A DNA stretch of 24,429 nt from Bacillota bacterium (GTDB lineage Bacteria; Bacillota; Clostridia; Oscillospirales; Ruminococcaceae). The notes beneath the pieces were generated by a model. It worked only from the letters and a program-made list of their open reading frames with translations, was not told where the DNA came from and did not search any database. How positions within the stretch are numbered: position 1 is the first letter of the stretch; every line of letters starts with the position of its first letter. Shown in pieces: positions 15,756-22,690 of the stretch. The stretch lies in NCBI GenBank assembly GCA_023415575.1, contig JAEZKF010000033.1, forward strand, positions 1 to 24,429. The letters are read 5' to 3'. Made by a program: the position numbers and the translations under genes.

Positions 15756-15782
15756 AATACAAAAATATCTGCCGCATGTCAA
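15754..15782 (-). promoter_or_regulatory. Sigma-A promoter of the tetR-ABC operon
   Basis: On the minus strand, perfect -35 TTGACA (15782-15777), 17-bp spacer, -10 TATTAT (15759-15754); the leader is about 47 nt. Confidence 0.78.
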
Positions 15783-15859
15783 TAATTTCCTTGAATTTAT
15801 TGCCTCCTTGTAGCATTGTCTTTTCTGGAAATAATCTCTGCTTGTCCAAGAGAAAAAAC

Positions 15860-15888
15860 TTGCAAATTCCACCTAGTTGTGATATTAT
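15860..15888 (+). promoter_or_regulatory. Sigma-A promoter of secG
   Basis: -35 TTGCAA (15860-15865), 17-bp spacer, -10 TATTAT (15883-15888). Predicted leader about 57 nt. Confidence 0.7.
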
Positions 15889-15951
15889 CATAAAAGACGT
15901 TTTTGACCGGCGTTTTGCCTGTCTTACTAACAATATCGGAGGTGCCTTTCG

Positions 15952-16206
15952 TTGAGCGGAATTGAAATTGCGGGTGCAATCCTACTGATTCTCGCAAGCG
16001 CGCTGTTGACTGTGCTCGTTATGATGCAGGACGACAAGTCGGACGGAATGGGCGCAATCATGGGCGGTTCCAGCAGCGATTCTTACCTCGGCAAAAACCG
16101 TGGCAGAACGCTTGACGCCATTCTTGGCCGGTGGACCAAAGTAGTCGCGATTGTGTTCTTTGTGCTTGTACTTGCAGTGGACATCAGCCTTATTTTCATT
16201 AAATAA
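15952..16206 (+). CDS. secG: Preprotein translocase subunit SecG
   Basis: An 84-aa membrane protein that assists the SecYEG protein-conducting channel. It has two membrane helices (about 4-24 and 60-82) joined by the typical loop with a Gly/Ser-rich part (MGGSSSDSYLGKNRGRTLDAILGRWT). The start is a TTG at 15952, supported by GGAGGT (15938-15943) at 8 bp. In many Firmicutes secG is followed by rnr, as here, but a terminator separates the two genes in this window. Confidence 0.93.
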   Translation: MSGIEIAGAILLILASALLTVLVMMQDDKSDGMGAIMGGSSSDSYLGKNRGRTLDAILGRWTKVVAIVFFVLVLAVDISLIFIK

Positions 16207-16233
16207 GCTGCCACTTGAATTATCAGTAAACGA

Positions 16234-16267
16234 AAGCTCTGCGGTATTTCGCAGAGCTTGTGTTTTT
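16234..16267 (+). terminator. Terminator after secG
   Basis: Perfect 10-bp arms AAGCTCTGCG (16234-16243) and CGCAGAGCTT (16250-16259), 6-nt loop, then GTGTTTTT. Confidence 0.88.
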
Positions 16268-16315
16268 ATTACGAGATTTACAGGTGACATACTATACGTG
16301 TAACACCCTTGCGAC

Positions 16316-16389
16316 GCATTTTACATGTTATGCATGTAAAATGCCCAAGCGTCAATGACATGCACAGCATGTCATTGACCATGCGCATG
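16316..16389. repeat. Block of three perfect palindromes before rnr
   Basis: First: arms GCATTTTACATG (16316-16327) and CATGTAAAATGC (16333-16344), 5-nt loop. Second: arms GTCAATGACATGC (16351-16363) and GCATGTCATTGAC (16367-16379), 3-nt loop. Third: CATGCGCATG (16380-16389). All are rich in CATG. None is followed by a T-tract. A GACGC/GCGTC pairing (16313-16317 with 16349-16353) would compete with the second hairpin. Function unknown. Confidence 0.85.
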
Positions 16390-16440
16390 TGTATATCACG
16401 GCATGAAGGCACACATTAATATACTGACGTTAAAATCAAC

Positions 16441-18567
16441 ATGACAAAAAAGGAAGTGTGTCAAATAAAAGATATCATTATTAAAAAGTTATCAAAGTTT
16501 AAGAGCTTTATCCCGCGCAAAGAGCTGGCAAAGCAGGTGGGCGTTGCAAAAAGCGAGGTAAAGCGCTACCATGCCCAGATAGACCAGCTTATCCAAAGCG
16601 GTGAAATTACCGAAAAGAAGGATAAGGTTATCCTTTCAACTAAACTTGGACTTATTCCCGCCACCATTGTCAAGCTTTCAGGGCGGTTTGGTTTTGCGCG
16701 CGCAAACGACGGAAAAACCGAATACTTCATCCCCGGACGGGCCTTCAAAGGGGCTCTTGTGGGCGACATTGTTCTGCTCAAGCCCATGCCCTCGCGTGGT
16801 GAATCCCCCGAGGCTGAGGTTGTGCGCGTGGTGTCGGAGGGCGCGTCCATGCTCAGCGGCGTGTTCCGCAAGGAGCGCGACGGCAACTACGTTTACCCCG
16901 ATTCGATGCCCAACATCGGCATCAAAATCGTAAAAGGGGGAGTAGGCGATGCACGCGACGGCGACAAGGTGGGTATAACCATTGTCTCGCGCGGCTCACG
17001 GCATTCCGAGCACCGGGCCAAGGTTGCCATGGTATTCGGCAGCAGCGAGACGGCGATGGCTTGTTCGCTGGCAGTCCTCAGTGAAAACGGGATTGAGATA
17101 GATTTCCCCGATGAAGCCCTTGCTGAAGCAAAGAAGCTGGCAGCATCGGAGATTACCGATGAGGAGATTGCATCGCGGCTTGATTTGCGCGGCGAGACCA
17201 TCTTTACCATAGACGGAGCCGACACCAAGGACATCGACGATGCCATCTCGGTGCAGAAAACCGCGCAGGGCTACCTCTTGGGCGTGCACATTGCGGATGT
17301 TTCGTACTATGTAACGCAGGGTTCAGCCCTTGATAACGCTGCGTTTGAACGCGGCACATCGGTTTATTATGCTGACCGCGTGGTGCCCATGCTGCCCAAG
17401 GAGCTTTCCAACGGCATCTGCTCTTTAAATGAAAACGAGGACCGCCTGGCCTTCTCCTGCTTAATGGAGCTTGATAAGCTGGGCGTCATGAAGAAATTCC
17501 GCTTTGAAAAGACGATTATCCGGTCTCGCATCAAAGGTGTATACAGCGAGATTAACAAGCTGTTTGACAACACGGCAGATGAGAACATCAAGCAAAAGTA
17601 CGCGCCGGTGCTTGACTGCCTGCCTGTGATGAAAGAGCTTGCACTCTTGCGCCTGCGCCAGCGTACCCAGCGAGGTGTCCCCGAGATTGATACAACCGAA
17701 ACTAAGATCATTGTGGGTGAGGACGGCACCGCTGTGGGTCTTGAACCCCGTACACGCGGCTTTGCAGAGGAACTTATTGAGGAGTTCATGCTGTGCGCAA
17801 ACGAAGCCGCTGCAACCCTTGCACGGCAGCAAAACCTCCCCTTTGTATACCGCGTGCATGAAAGCCCCGCACCAGAAAAAATAGATGCACTCACAGAGAT
17901 TCTCGGCCTCTTGGGCGTAAAAACTCCGAATATGGGCGGAAATGCGTCGCCAAAAGCCCTTGCCGATATCCTCAAGCGGGTGGAGAATGAGCCTTTTAAG
18001 AGGATCATTCACAATCAGGTTTTGCGCTCTATGGCAAAGGCCCGATACAGCGATGAGCCAATCGGCCACTTCGGTTTGGTGCTTGAAAACTACAGCCACT
18101 TTACCTCACCCATCCGCCGCTACCCCGACCTTGCCATCCACCGTATTTTGAGCGCCTACGTTGCGGGCTACTCGGTCTCCGAGATAGATAAACGCTATGC
18201 CCGCTATGCCAAGGCGGCGAGCGTGTCCTCCAGCAACAGCGAGCTGCGCGCCATGGCGGCAGAACGCGGCTGCACCGACTGTTATAGGGCGGAGTATATG
18301 CGCAAGCACATCGGCGAGGTGTTCGATGGGGTTATCTCCTCAGTAGTCCAGCACGGCATCTATGTCGAGCTTCCCAACACAGCCGAAGGTATGATTCACG
18401 TAGACCGCTTCCCGCCGGGCAACTACGAGTTTGACGGCCATATGCAGTTTATCGACCATATCAGCGGCCGCCGCCTGCGGGTAGGCGATACGGTCAGGGT
18501 GATTGTCTCCGGCGCGGATGTCGCTTCAGGGAACATCGACTTTGACTTTGCCGTAGTGCAAAAATAA
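16441..18567 (+). CDS. rnr: Ribonuclease R (3'-5' exoribonuclease)
   Basis: A 708-aa RNB-family exonuclease that degrades structured RNA from the 3' end. An N-terminal helix-turn-helix-like region (about 5-65) and cold-shock RNA-binding domains (about 70-215) precede the RNB catalytic domain (about 245-580). The metal-binding Asp cluster is Asp258, Asp264, Asp266 and Asp267 in TIDGADTKDIDDA. A C-terminal S1 domain spans about 625-705. The length fits RNase R, not RNase II. No ribosome site precedes the ATG at 16441; a TATACT at 16420-16425 could give a nearly leaderless mRNA but lacks a -35. The smpB gene that often follows rnr is absent here. Confidence 0.95.
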   Translation: MTKKEVCQIKDIIIKKLSKFKSFIPRKELAKQVGVAKSEVKRYHAQIDQLIQSGEITEKKDKVILSTKLGLIPATIVKLSGRFGFARANDGKTEYFIPGRAFKGALVGDIVLLKPMPSRGESPEAEVVRVVSEGASMLSGVFRKERDGNYVYPDSMPNIGIKIVKGGVGDARDGDKVGITIVSRGSRHSEHRAKVAMVFGSSETAMACSLAVLSENGIEIDFPDEALAEAKKLAASEITDEEIASRLDLRGETIFTIDGADTKDIDDAISVQKTAQGYLLGVHIADVSYYVTQGSALDNAAFERGTSVYYADRVVPMLPKELSNGICSLNENEDRLAFSCLMELDKLGVMKKFRFEKTIIRSRIKGVYSEINKLFDNTADENIKQKYAPVLDCLPVMKELALLRLRQRTQRGVPEIDTTETKIIVGEDGTAVGLEPRTRGFAEELIEEFMLCANEAAATLARQQNLPFVYRVHESPAPEKIDALTEILGLLGVKTPNMGGNASPKALADILKRVENEPFKRIIHNQVLRSMAKARYSDEPIGHFGLVLENYSHFTSPIRRYPDLAIHRILSAYVAGYSVSEIDKRYARYAKAASVSSSNSELRAMAAERGCTDCYRAEYMRKHIGEVFDGVISSVVQHGIYVELPNTAEGMIHVDRFPPGNYEFDGHMQFIDHISGRRLRVGDTVRVIVSGADVASGNIDFDFAVVQK

Positions 18568-18580
18568 GAATATTCTATGA

Positions 18581-18623
18581 GCTCGTTGCCATCGGGCAAA
18601 ATCCGATGGTAACGGGCTTTTTT
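18581..18623 (+). terminator. Terminator after rnr
   Basis: A 15-bp stem (18581-18595 with 18603-18617, two wobble pairs) followed by six Ts. Confidence 0.93.
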
Positions 18624-18681
18624 CGGTAAAAACTCACGAAATCCAAAGCTTATTTATGCTGTAATCTTTTTTACGGTATTC

Positions 18682-18710
18682 TTGAAATTTACAGTTTTAT
18701 ATGCTATACT
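18682..18710 (+). promoter_or_regulatory. Extended -10 promoter of the TM2 gene
   Basis: -35 TTGAAA (18682-18687), 17-bp spacer ending in TGC, -10 TATACT (18705-18710). The leader is long, about 143 nt, with only small hairpins (for example GGCA/TGCC near 18760); I recognise no riboswitch. Confidence 0.75.
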
Positions 18711-18859
18711 TTGTCTAGCATTATGCATGGTAGTCTGCCACCGTTTATTTTACGCTGATTGGCAGCCTTGTGCCGGTTTTGTCTGAGTCTGTGCGCGACG
18801 AAACCTTTGTTATTAAAAATACATATGCCGATGCACAGCGGCGGAATGGGTGATGGATC

Positions 18860-19276
18860 ATGTATTGCAAAAACTGCGGCAATGAACTATTTCAGGGTGC
18901 GAGTGTTTGCACACAGTGCGGCGCTCAGGTGGGCGTAGGCTCAAGCTATTGCCCGAACTGTGGACAGCAGAGCGATCCCCTTGCTGTCGTATGCGTAAAA
19001 TGCGGTTACCAGCTTTCTGGTCAGCCGATGGCTCCTGCCGCTGCGGAGCAGAAGAGTAAGCTCGCTGCGGGCCTCTTGGGTATTTTCCTCGGTGCTCTTG
19101 GTATACATAACTTCTACCTCGGCTTTACCGGCAAGGCACTTGCACAGCTTTTAATCTCTGTGCTTTCTTGCGGTATTCTCTCTCCGGTGTCCGGTATCTG
19201 GGGACTCATCGAGGGCATTATGATTCTCACAGGCAGCTCCAACGTTGATGCAAAGGGCATGCCGCTCAAAGACTAA
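18860..19276 (+). CDS. Zinc-ribbon plus TM2-domain membrane protein
   Basis: A 138-aa protein. The N-terminal half has four CxxC pairs, Cys3/6, Cys17/20, Cys31/34 and Cys45/48, forming two zinc ribbons. After a short Ala/Pro linker, residues about 66-125 are a TM2 domain: two membrane helices around the conserved FLGALGIHNFYLGFTGKA. TM2 proteins are common in Firmicutes; their biochemical role is not settled. The upstream region has GGGTGATGG shortly before the ATG as a modest ribosome site. It is a single-gene unit with its own promoter and terminator. Confidence 0.9.
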   Translation: MYCKNCGNELFQGASVCTQCGAQVGVGSSYCPNCGQQSDPLAVVCVKCGYQLSGQPMAPAAAEQKSKLAAGLLGIFLGALGIHNFYLGFTGKALAQLLISVLSCGILSPVSGIWGLIEGIMILTGSSNVDAKGMPLKD

Positions 19277-19306
19277 TAGCGTCTTTTCACTACAAAACAC
19301 AAAGAG

Positions 19307-19338
19307 CCGGAAGATGCAAAGCACTCTTCCGGTTTTTT
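19307..19338 (+). terminator. Terminator after the TM2 gene
   Basis: CCGGAAGA (19307-19314) pairs with TCTTCCGG (19325-19332), with an inner TGC/GCA extension and a TTTTTT tail. Confidence 0.88.
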
Positions 19339-19366
19339 ATTTGATGCAGCAAATGGAGTAAAACAA

Positions 19367-19882
19367 ATGATACTTGAAACAAAACGCTTGATTCTGCGAA
19401 AGATGACACAAGAAGACCTTCCAACCCTTCGAAAGATACTTCAGGATGCTGAGGTCATGGTCGCCTATGAAGGCGCATTTACCGATGATGAGGTAGAGGC
19501 GTGGCTTGACAGGCAGCTTGAAAGGTACAACAAGTACGGCTTTGGCCTATGGGCGGTCATATTAAAAGAGACAAGTACAATGATTGGGCAATGCGGCCTT
19601 ACGATGCAGGACTACGACGGAAAAGAGGTTTTGGAGGTCGGCTACCTGTTTTGCAAGGAGTATTGGCACCACGGATATGCAACCGAGGCAGCCATTGCAT
19701 GTAAAGAATACGCCTTTGAGAAGCTCAACGCAAAAGAGGTATATTCTATTATCCGCGATACCAACATTCCGTCGCGAAACGTGGTAAAGCGCAACGGGAT
19801 GGCCTATGTCGGGAGCTTTGTCAAGCATTATCGCGGCGTTGATATGCCGCACGTCGTGTATTGCGCAAAGCGGCCTGACTAA
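19367..19882 (+). CDS. GNAT-family N-acetyltransferase (RimJ/RimL-like)
   Basis: A 171-aa acetyl-CoA-dependent acetyltransferase of the Acetyltransf_3 type. It begins with the typical ETKRLILRKMTQEDL, has the core strand IGQCGL and the strand VLEVGYLF, then the acetyl-CoA loop and helix YWHHGYATEAA, and ends with the motif NIPSRNVVKRNGMAYVG. Members acetylate ribosomal protein N-termini, amino acids or small molecules; the substrate is not predictable. GGAG lies about 9 bp before the ATG. Single gene between two terminators. Confidence 0.92.
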   Translation: MILETKRLILRKMTQEDLPTLRKILQDAEVMVAYEGAFTDDEVEAWLDRQLERYNKYGFGLWAVILKETSTMIGQCGLTMQDYDGKEVLEVGYLFCKEYWHHGYATEAAIACKEYAFEKLNAKEVYSIIRDTNIPSRNVVKRNGMAYVGSFVKHYRGVDMPHVVYCAKRPD

Positions 19883-19904
19883 ATGTCCACCTAGCCATAA
19901 ATAT

Positions 19905-19941
19905 AAAAGGAGCTAAATCGATCAAGATTTAGCTCCTTTTT
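19905..19941 (+). terminator. Terminator after the acetyltransferase
   Basis: Perfect 15-bp arms at 19905-19919 and 19926-19940 with a 6-nt loop and a T-run. Confidence 0.92.
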
Positions 19942-20039
19942 GTCTGCGACATAAGTCACCGATAGCGTGCATGAGAAAAGAATAGACCCTGAGAATTAGA
20001 ATATAAATGTTATGATGTCATTATACACGAGGTGACGCA

Positions 20040-20930
20040 GTGCTAATGATAATTCGGCGTTTATATCTGATTCTTATTACGGTGATACTGATTGCAGCAA
20101 TATCATTTGCCATGAGATATGATAAAACATCTGAAATTTTGTCGGTAGATGCAACGGAATCGGAGCCGGTGCACCTGCCCATTATTATGTATCATGAAGT
20201 GAAGTATAAAAAGCTTGGAAAGGACGCCATCAGTCCGTATGAGTTTGAGTCGGACCTTAAATTCCTGCAAAACAATCAATATCACACCATCACAATGACG
20301 CAGCTTATTGACTATGTATACCACGATGAGCCACTGCCGGAAAAACCGATTATCCTTACGTTTGATGATGGGTATCTCAACAACTATCGGTTTGTTTTGC
20401 CTCTTATCAAGCAGTATCAGGTGCATATCGTGTTCTCGCTTATTGGCAAAAACACTGATGATTTTACGGAGTATCCCAGCGATAACATTGACTACTCCCA
20501 CGTTACTTGGGATCAGCTTAACGAAATGATTGATTCCGGTTATGTTGAGGTGCAAAACCACACCTACAATCTGCACAGCAACCAAAAGGGGAAAAGAACC
20601 GGATGTATGCAGGACCCAAACGAGTCTCTTGACGACTATCAGTTGCTGCTTACTAGGGATATCCTTATTCTGCAGGATAAGCTGCTAACCAAAACAGGTC
20701 AGCTACCCAACACGTTTACATATCCCTACGGAAAATCAAGCGAAAAGACCGACGAAATCTTAAAAAAACTTGGCTTTCGGGCAACCCTGTCCTGCAACTA
20801 CGGGATTAACGTAATTACAAAGGATCCGGAGGTTTTATTCGGGCTTAAACGTATTTCCCGTTCTCATGGCACGACGATGGAGAAAGTCCTCAAGGATGCA
20901 AGCAAGACAATCAAGAACAAATCAAAATAA
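20040..20930 (+). CDS. Membrane-anchored polysaccharide deacetylase (CE4/NodB family)
   Basis: A 296-aa enzyme expected outside the membrane, held by one N-terminal helix (about 8-25). The NodB domain begins near 45 (LPIIMYHEV). TFDDG at 107-111 gives the catalytic base and metal Asp (109, 110), and HTYNLH gives His174 and His179. The five-residue His spacing is as in PgaB/IcaB-type enzymes, which deacetylate N-acetylglucosamine polymers, and differs from the HxxxH of PgdA. FTYPYGK (226-232) is motif 3. The start is a GTG at 20040, with GAGGTGA (20029-20035) just upstream; an ATG at 20046 is less well spaced. No pga/ica neighbours exist, so the target may be peptidoglycan, an exopolysaccharide or a spore polymer. 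Confidence 0.92.
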   Translation: MLMIIRRLYLILITVILIAAISFAMRYDKTSEILSVDATESEPVHLPIIMYHEVKYKKLGKDAISPYEFESDLKFLQNNQYHTITMTQLIDYVYHDEPLPEKPIILTFDDGYLNNYRFVLPLIKQYQVHIVFSLIGKNTDDFTEYPSDNIDYSHVTWDQLNEMIDSGYVEVQNHTYNLHSNQKGKRTGCMQDPNESLDDYQLLLTRDILILQDKLLTKTGQLPNTFTYPYGKSSEKTDEILKKLGFRATLSCNYGINVITKDPEVLFGLKRISRSHGTTMEKVLKDASKTIKNKSK

Positions 20931-20933
20931 TCA

Positions 20934-20966
20934 AATGGTCTGCACCTTAACCCGGTGCAGACCATT
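20934..20966. terminator. Terminator between convergent deacetylase and AraC genes
   Basis: Perfect 13-bp arms (20934-20946 and 20954-20966) with a 7-nt loop. T-tracts on both sides are only moderate; it can serve both converging genes. Confidence 0.8.
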
Positions 20967-20993
20967 CTTGATTGTATTAGAAGCTAATGTTTT

Positions 20994-21905
20994 CTACGCA
21001 ATCGGCTCTACCGGGAGTGCTTCAATGTAGCCGCGGTAGCCCATCGGTGCAAGCTGGAAACGTGGTGCGGCATCCGGTGCCCAGCGGTAGCCGTAAACTC
21101 TGGGGTCAAAGCGGGCAATGTGGTCTTTTACCTCGCCGATTTCCTCCATAAAGTTTTCATCATCATACGGCTCGCCCTGGAAGATCATAATCTTGCAAGG
21201 CGGCAGTTCAATCAGCTCATAGCCTTCGGGGATTACGTTGTTGTAGTCAAGCCCCACTTCAACGCCCTGAACATACTCGGAGGTCCCTTCCTTAATCAGA
21301 TGGGCAGGCAGCCACATACCGATTGGCTCGTACAGGGCCTCTTTTACGCTCGAGAGCACAGACCATACGTCGCAGCCGACCTCTTCGCAGTATTCAAAAT
21401 ACTCTTTGGCCTTTATGCCGCGCTTAAGCAGCACCTTGCGCGCGGGGCGTTCCACAACCTGAACAAATACAGTCTTTGTGCGTGCATTCTCACTCATAAT
21501 CGCTTCTCCTTTGTGATAGATTCGGTAACGATTCAGCGCCCTTACCGGCAAAAACAGTTTAATGGGCGGTGTGTCCTTACTGTACCGCTTGGGTGAGATA
21601 CCAAACGCCTTGGAAAAGGCCCGAGTAAAGCCCTCGTGTGAGTCAAACACGAAATCCAGCGCCACATCAAGCACCTTTACCTCCTGATCCCTCAGCATCA
21701 AAGCGGCCTTTGTCAGACGCAGGTTGCGGATATACTCAAACGGTGTAAGCTCAGTTGCCTCTTTGAACAGCTTAGCGGCATGCCATGGCGAGTACCCTGC
21801 CACCAGCCCCAGTTCCTTGAGGGTAATCTTACGGTGAAGGTTTTCGTCGATATAATCCTGCATCCGTTGTACCGCTTTGGCGGCCTCAATATCATTCACA
21901 CGCAT
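20994..21905 (-). CDS. AraC-family regulator with GyrI-like effector domain (third in the window)
   Basis: A 303-aa regulator. The double helix-turn-helix covers about 8-105 (ITLKELGLVAGYSPWHAAKLF; VLDVALDFVFDSHEGFTRAF; GISPKRY). After a linker around 125-140, residues about 145-300 resemble a GyrI-like ligand-binding domain with EYVQGVEVGLD and a late strand of the type IMIFQGEP. The ATG at 21905 is chosen because AAAGG (21915-21911) lies 5 bp upstream; the in-frame GTG at 21911 overlaps that site. TATACT at 21929-21924 may be its -10, but there is no good -35. It diverges from the DUF4183 gene across 263 bp. Confidence 0.92.
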   Translation of the reverse strand: MRVNDIEAAKAVQRMQDYIDENLHRKITLKELGLVAGYSPWHAAKLFKEATELTPFEYIRNLRLTKAALMLRDQEVKVLDVALDFVFDSHEGFTRAFSKAFGISPKRYSKDTPPIKLFLPVRALNRYRIYHKGEAIMSENARTKTVFVQVVERPARKVLLKRGIKAKEYFEYCEEVGCDVWSVLSSVKEALYEPIGMWLPAHLIKEGTSEYVQGVEVGLDYNNVIPEGYELIELPPCKIMIFQGEPYDDENFMEEIGEVKDHIARFDPRVYGYRWAPDAAPRFQLAPMGYRGYIEALPVEPIA

Positions 21906-22108
21906 CGCCACCTTTCATCTACAAGTATACGAAAATGAAGGGGTAAATTCTTGACTTTGATTGTGAACCACATCTCTCATTTTATCATAAAGTAACATCT
22001 AGTAAATATTACATTCAGGAGAGAGAACGGAGAAGTTCGCACAACAGAAATGTCGACTCAAAACGCACGGGTGCACCTTTTGTCATAAATTATCATAGTA
22101 TGCTAATG

Positions 22109-22129
22109 ACTGAACATAATTATGTCAGT
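22109..22129. promoter_or_regulatory. Palindrome in the AraC/DUF4183 divergent region
   Basis: A perfect 12-bp palindrome ACATAATTATGT (22114-22125) is extended by ACTG on the left and CAGT on the right with one unpaired base. It lies 40 bp before the DUF4183 gene and may be an operator. Confidence 0.4.
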
Positions 22130-22168
22130 ATGGACAGAGATTAGAAATCAGGAAAGCAAGGTGCAACT

Positions 22169-22546
22169 ATGGCATTACAACTGCTTAAAATCGTAATGAG
22201 TGCTTCCCAGCCGACCACAACCCTAACCCCTACGGCAAAAAACTTCTTCTACCAGGTACCGCCCGGCGGCCTGACAGATACTACCTTTACCATTCCGGAT
22301 ACCAGCTGGATTGATGATGACGGCAATCCGGTACAGGCAGGCGGGCTTGAGACCGTGTCCACTGATAACGGATATGCCCAGCTGACCATCAACGGTCAGA
22401 TTCAGGAGAAGGGGGTTTTGACGACACTCTCGGACACCGAGGTTGTCATCGAGTTCCCCACAGCAACAACCATTGAGGAGAACAAGTGGATTGTCCTCAC
22501 GGTTACAAACTTTGCTCCGGTTACCACGGCTCCGATTATCTCGTAA
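22169..22546 (+). CDS. DUF4183-like protein, possible spore-surface component
   Basis: A 125-aa protein with no signal peptide or membrane helix. It resembles DUF4183 proteins: an aromatic strand (NFFYQVPPGG), TIPDTSWIDDDGNPV, a central YAQLTINGQIQEKG and the final EENKWIVLTVTNF. The composition is rich in Thr, Val and Ile, with no Cys, which suggests a beta-rich structural protein. Similar proteins occur in spore-forming Firmicutes and have been linked to spore outer layers, but function is not established. AGGAAAGCAAGG lies before the ATG. It is followed by a hairpin and then a second gene with related repeats. I rate the family match moderate and the spore role speculative. Confidence 0.7.
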   Translation: MALQLLKIVMSASQPTTTLTPTAKNFFYQVPPGGLTDTTFTIPDTSWIDDDGNPVQAGGLETVSTDNGYAQLTINGQIQEKGVLTTLSDTEVVIEFPTATTIEENKWIVLTVTNFAPVTTAPIIS

Positions 22547-22608
22547 GACGGAACATTATTAGCCTAAATGCCATAGCCTGTTTTGAGCATCCGGCATGCA
22601 AGTGCGTC

Positions 22609-22639
22609 AAACGGCAGCTCCGGTAGAGAGCTGCCGTTT
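22609..22639 (+). terminator. Hairpin between the two DUF4183-like genes
   Basis: Perfect 12-bp arms AAACGGCAGCTC (22609-22620) and GAGCTGCCGTTT (22628-22639) with a 7-nt loop. There is no long T-tract, so it may end or only reduce transcription into the next gene. Confidence 0.75.
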
Positions 22640-22690
22640 ATACTAGCAGCTATATTCTTCACGGGATTTCAAACTAAAGGGAGTATTGCT

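Noticed and set aside
16316..16379. CRISPR-like repeat array
   Set aside because: The two long palindromes differ in sequence and there is no third unit with a spacer pattern; no cas gene is nearby.
17367..18099. Two long leftward open frames inside rnr
   Set aside because: They overlap the RNB catalytic domain, lack ribosome sites and have no coherent domain; they reflect codon composition.
22583..22690. Upstream extension of the Cys-rich DUF4183 gene
   Set aside because: The added codons cover a perfect hairpin and lack a ribosome site; AAAGGGAG directs the ATG at 22691.
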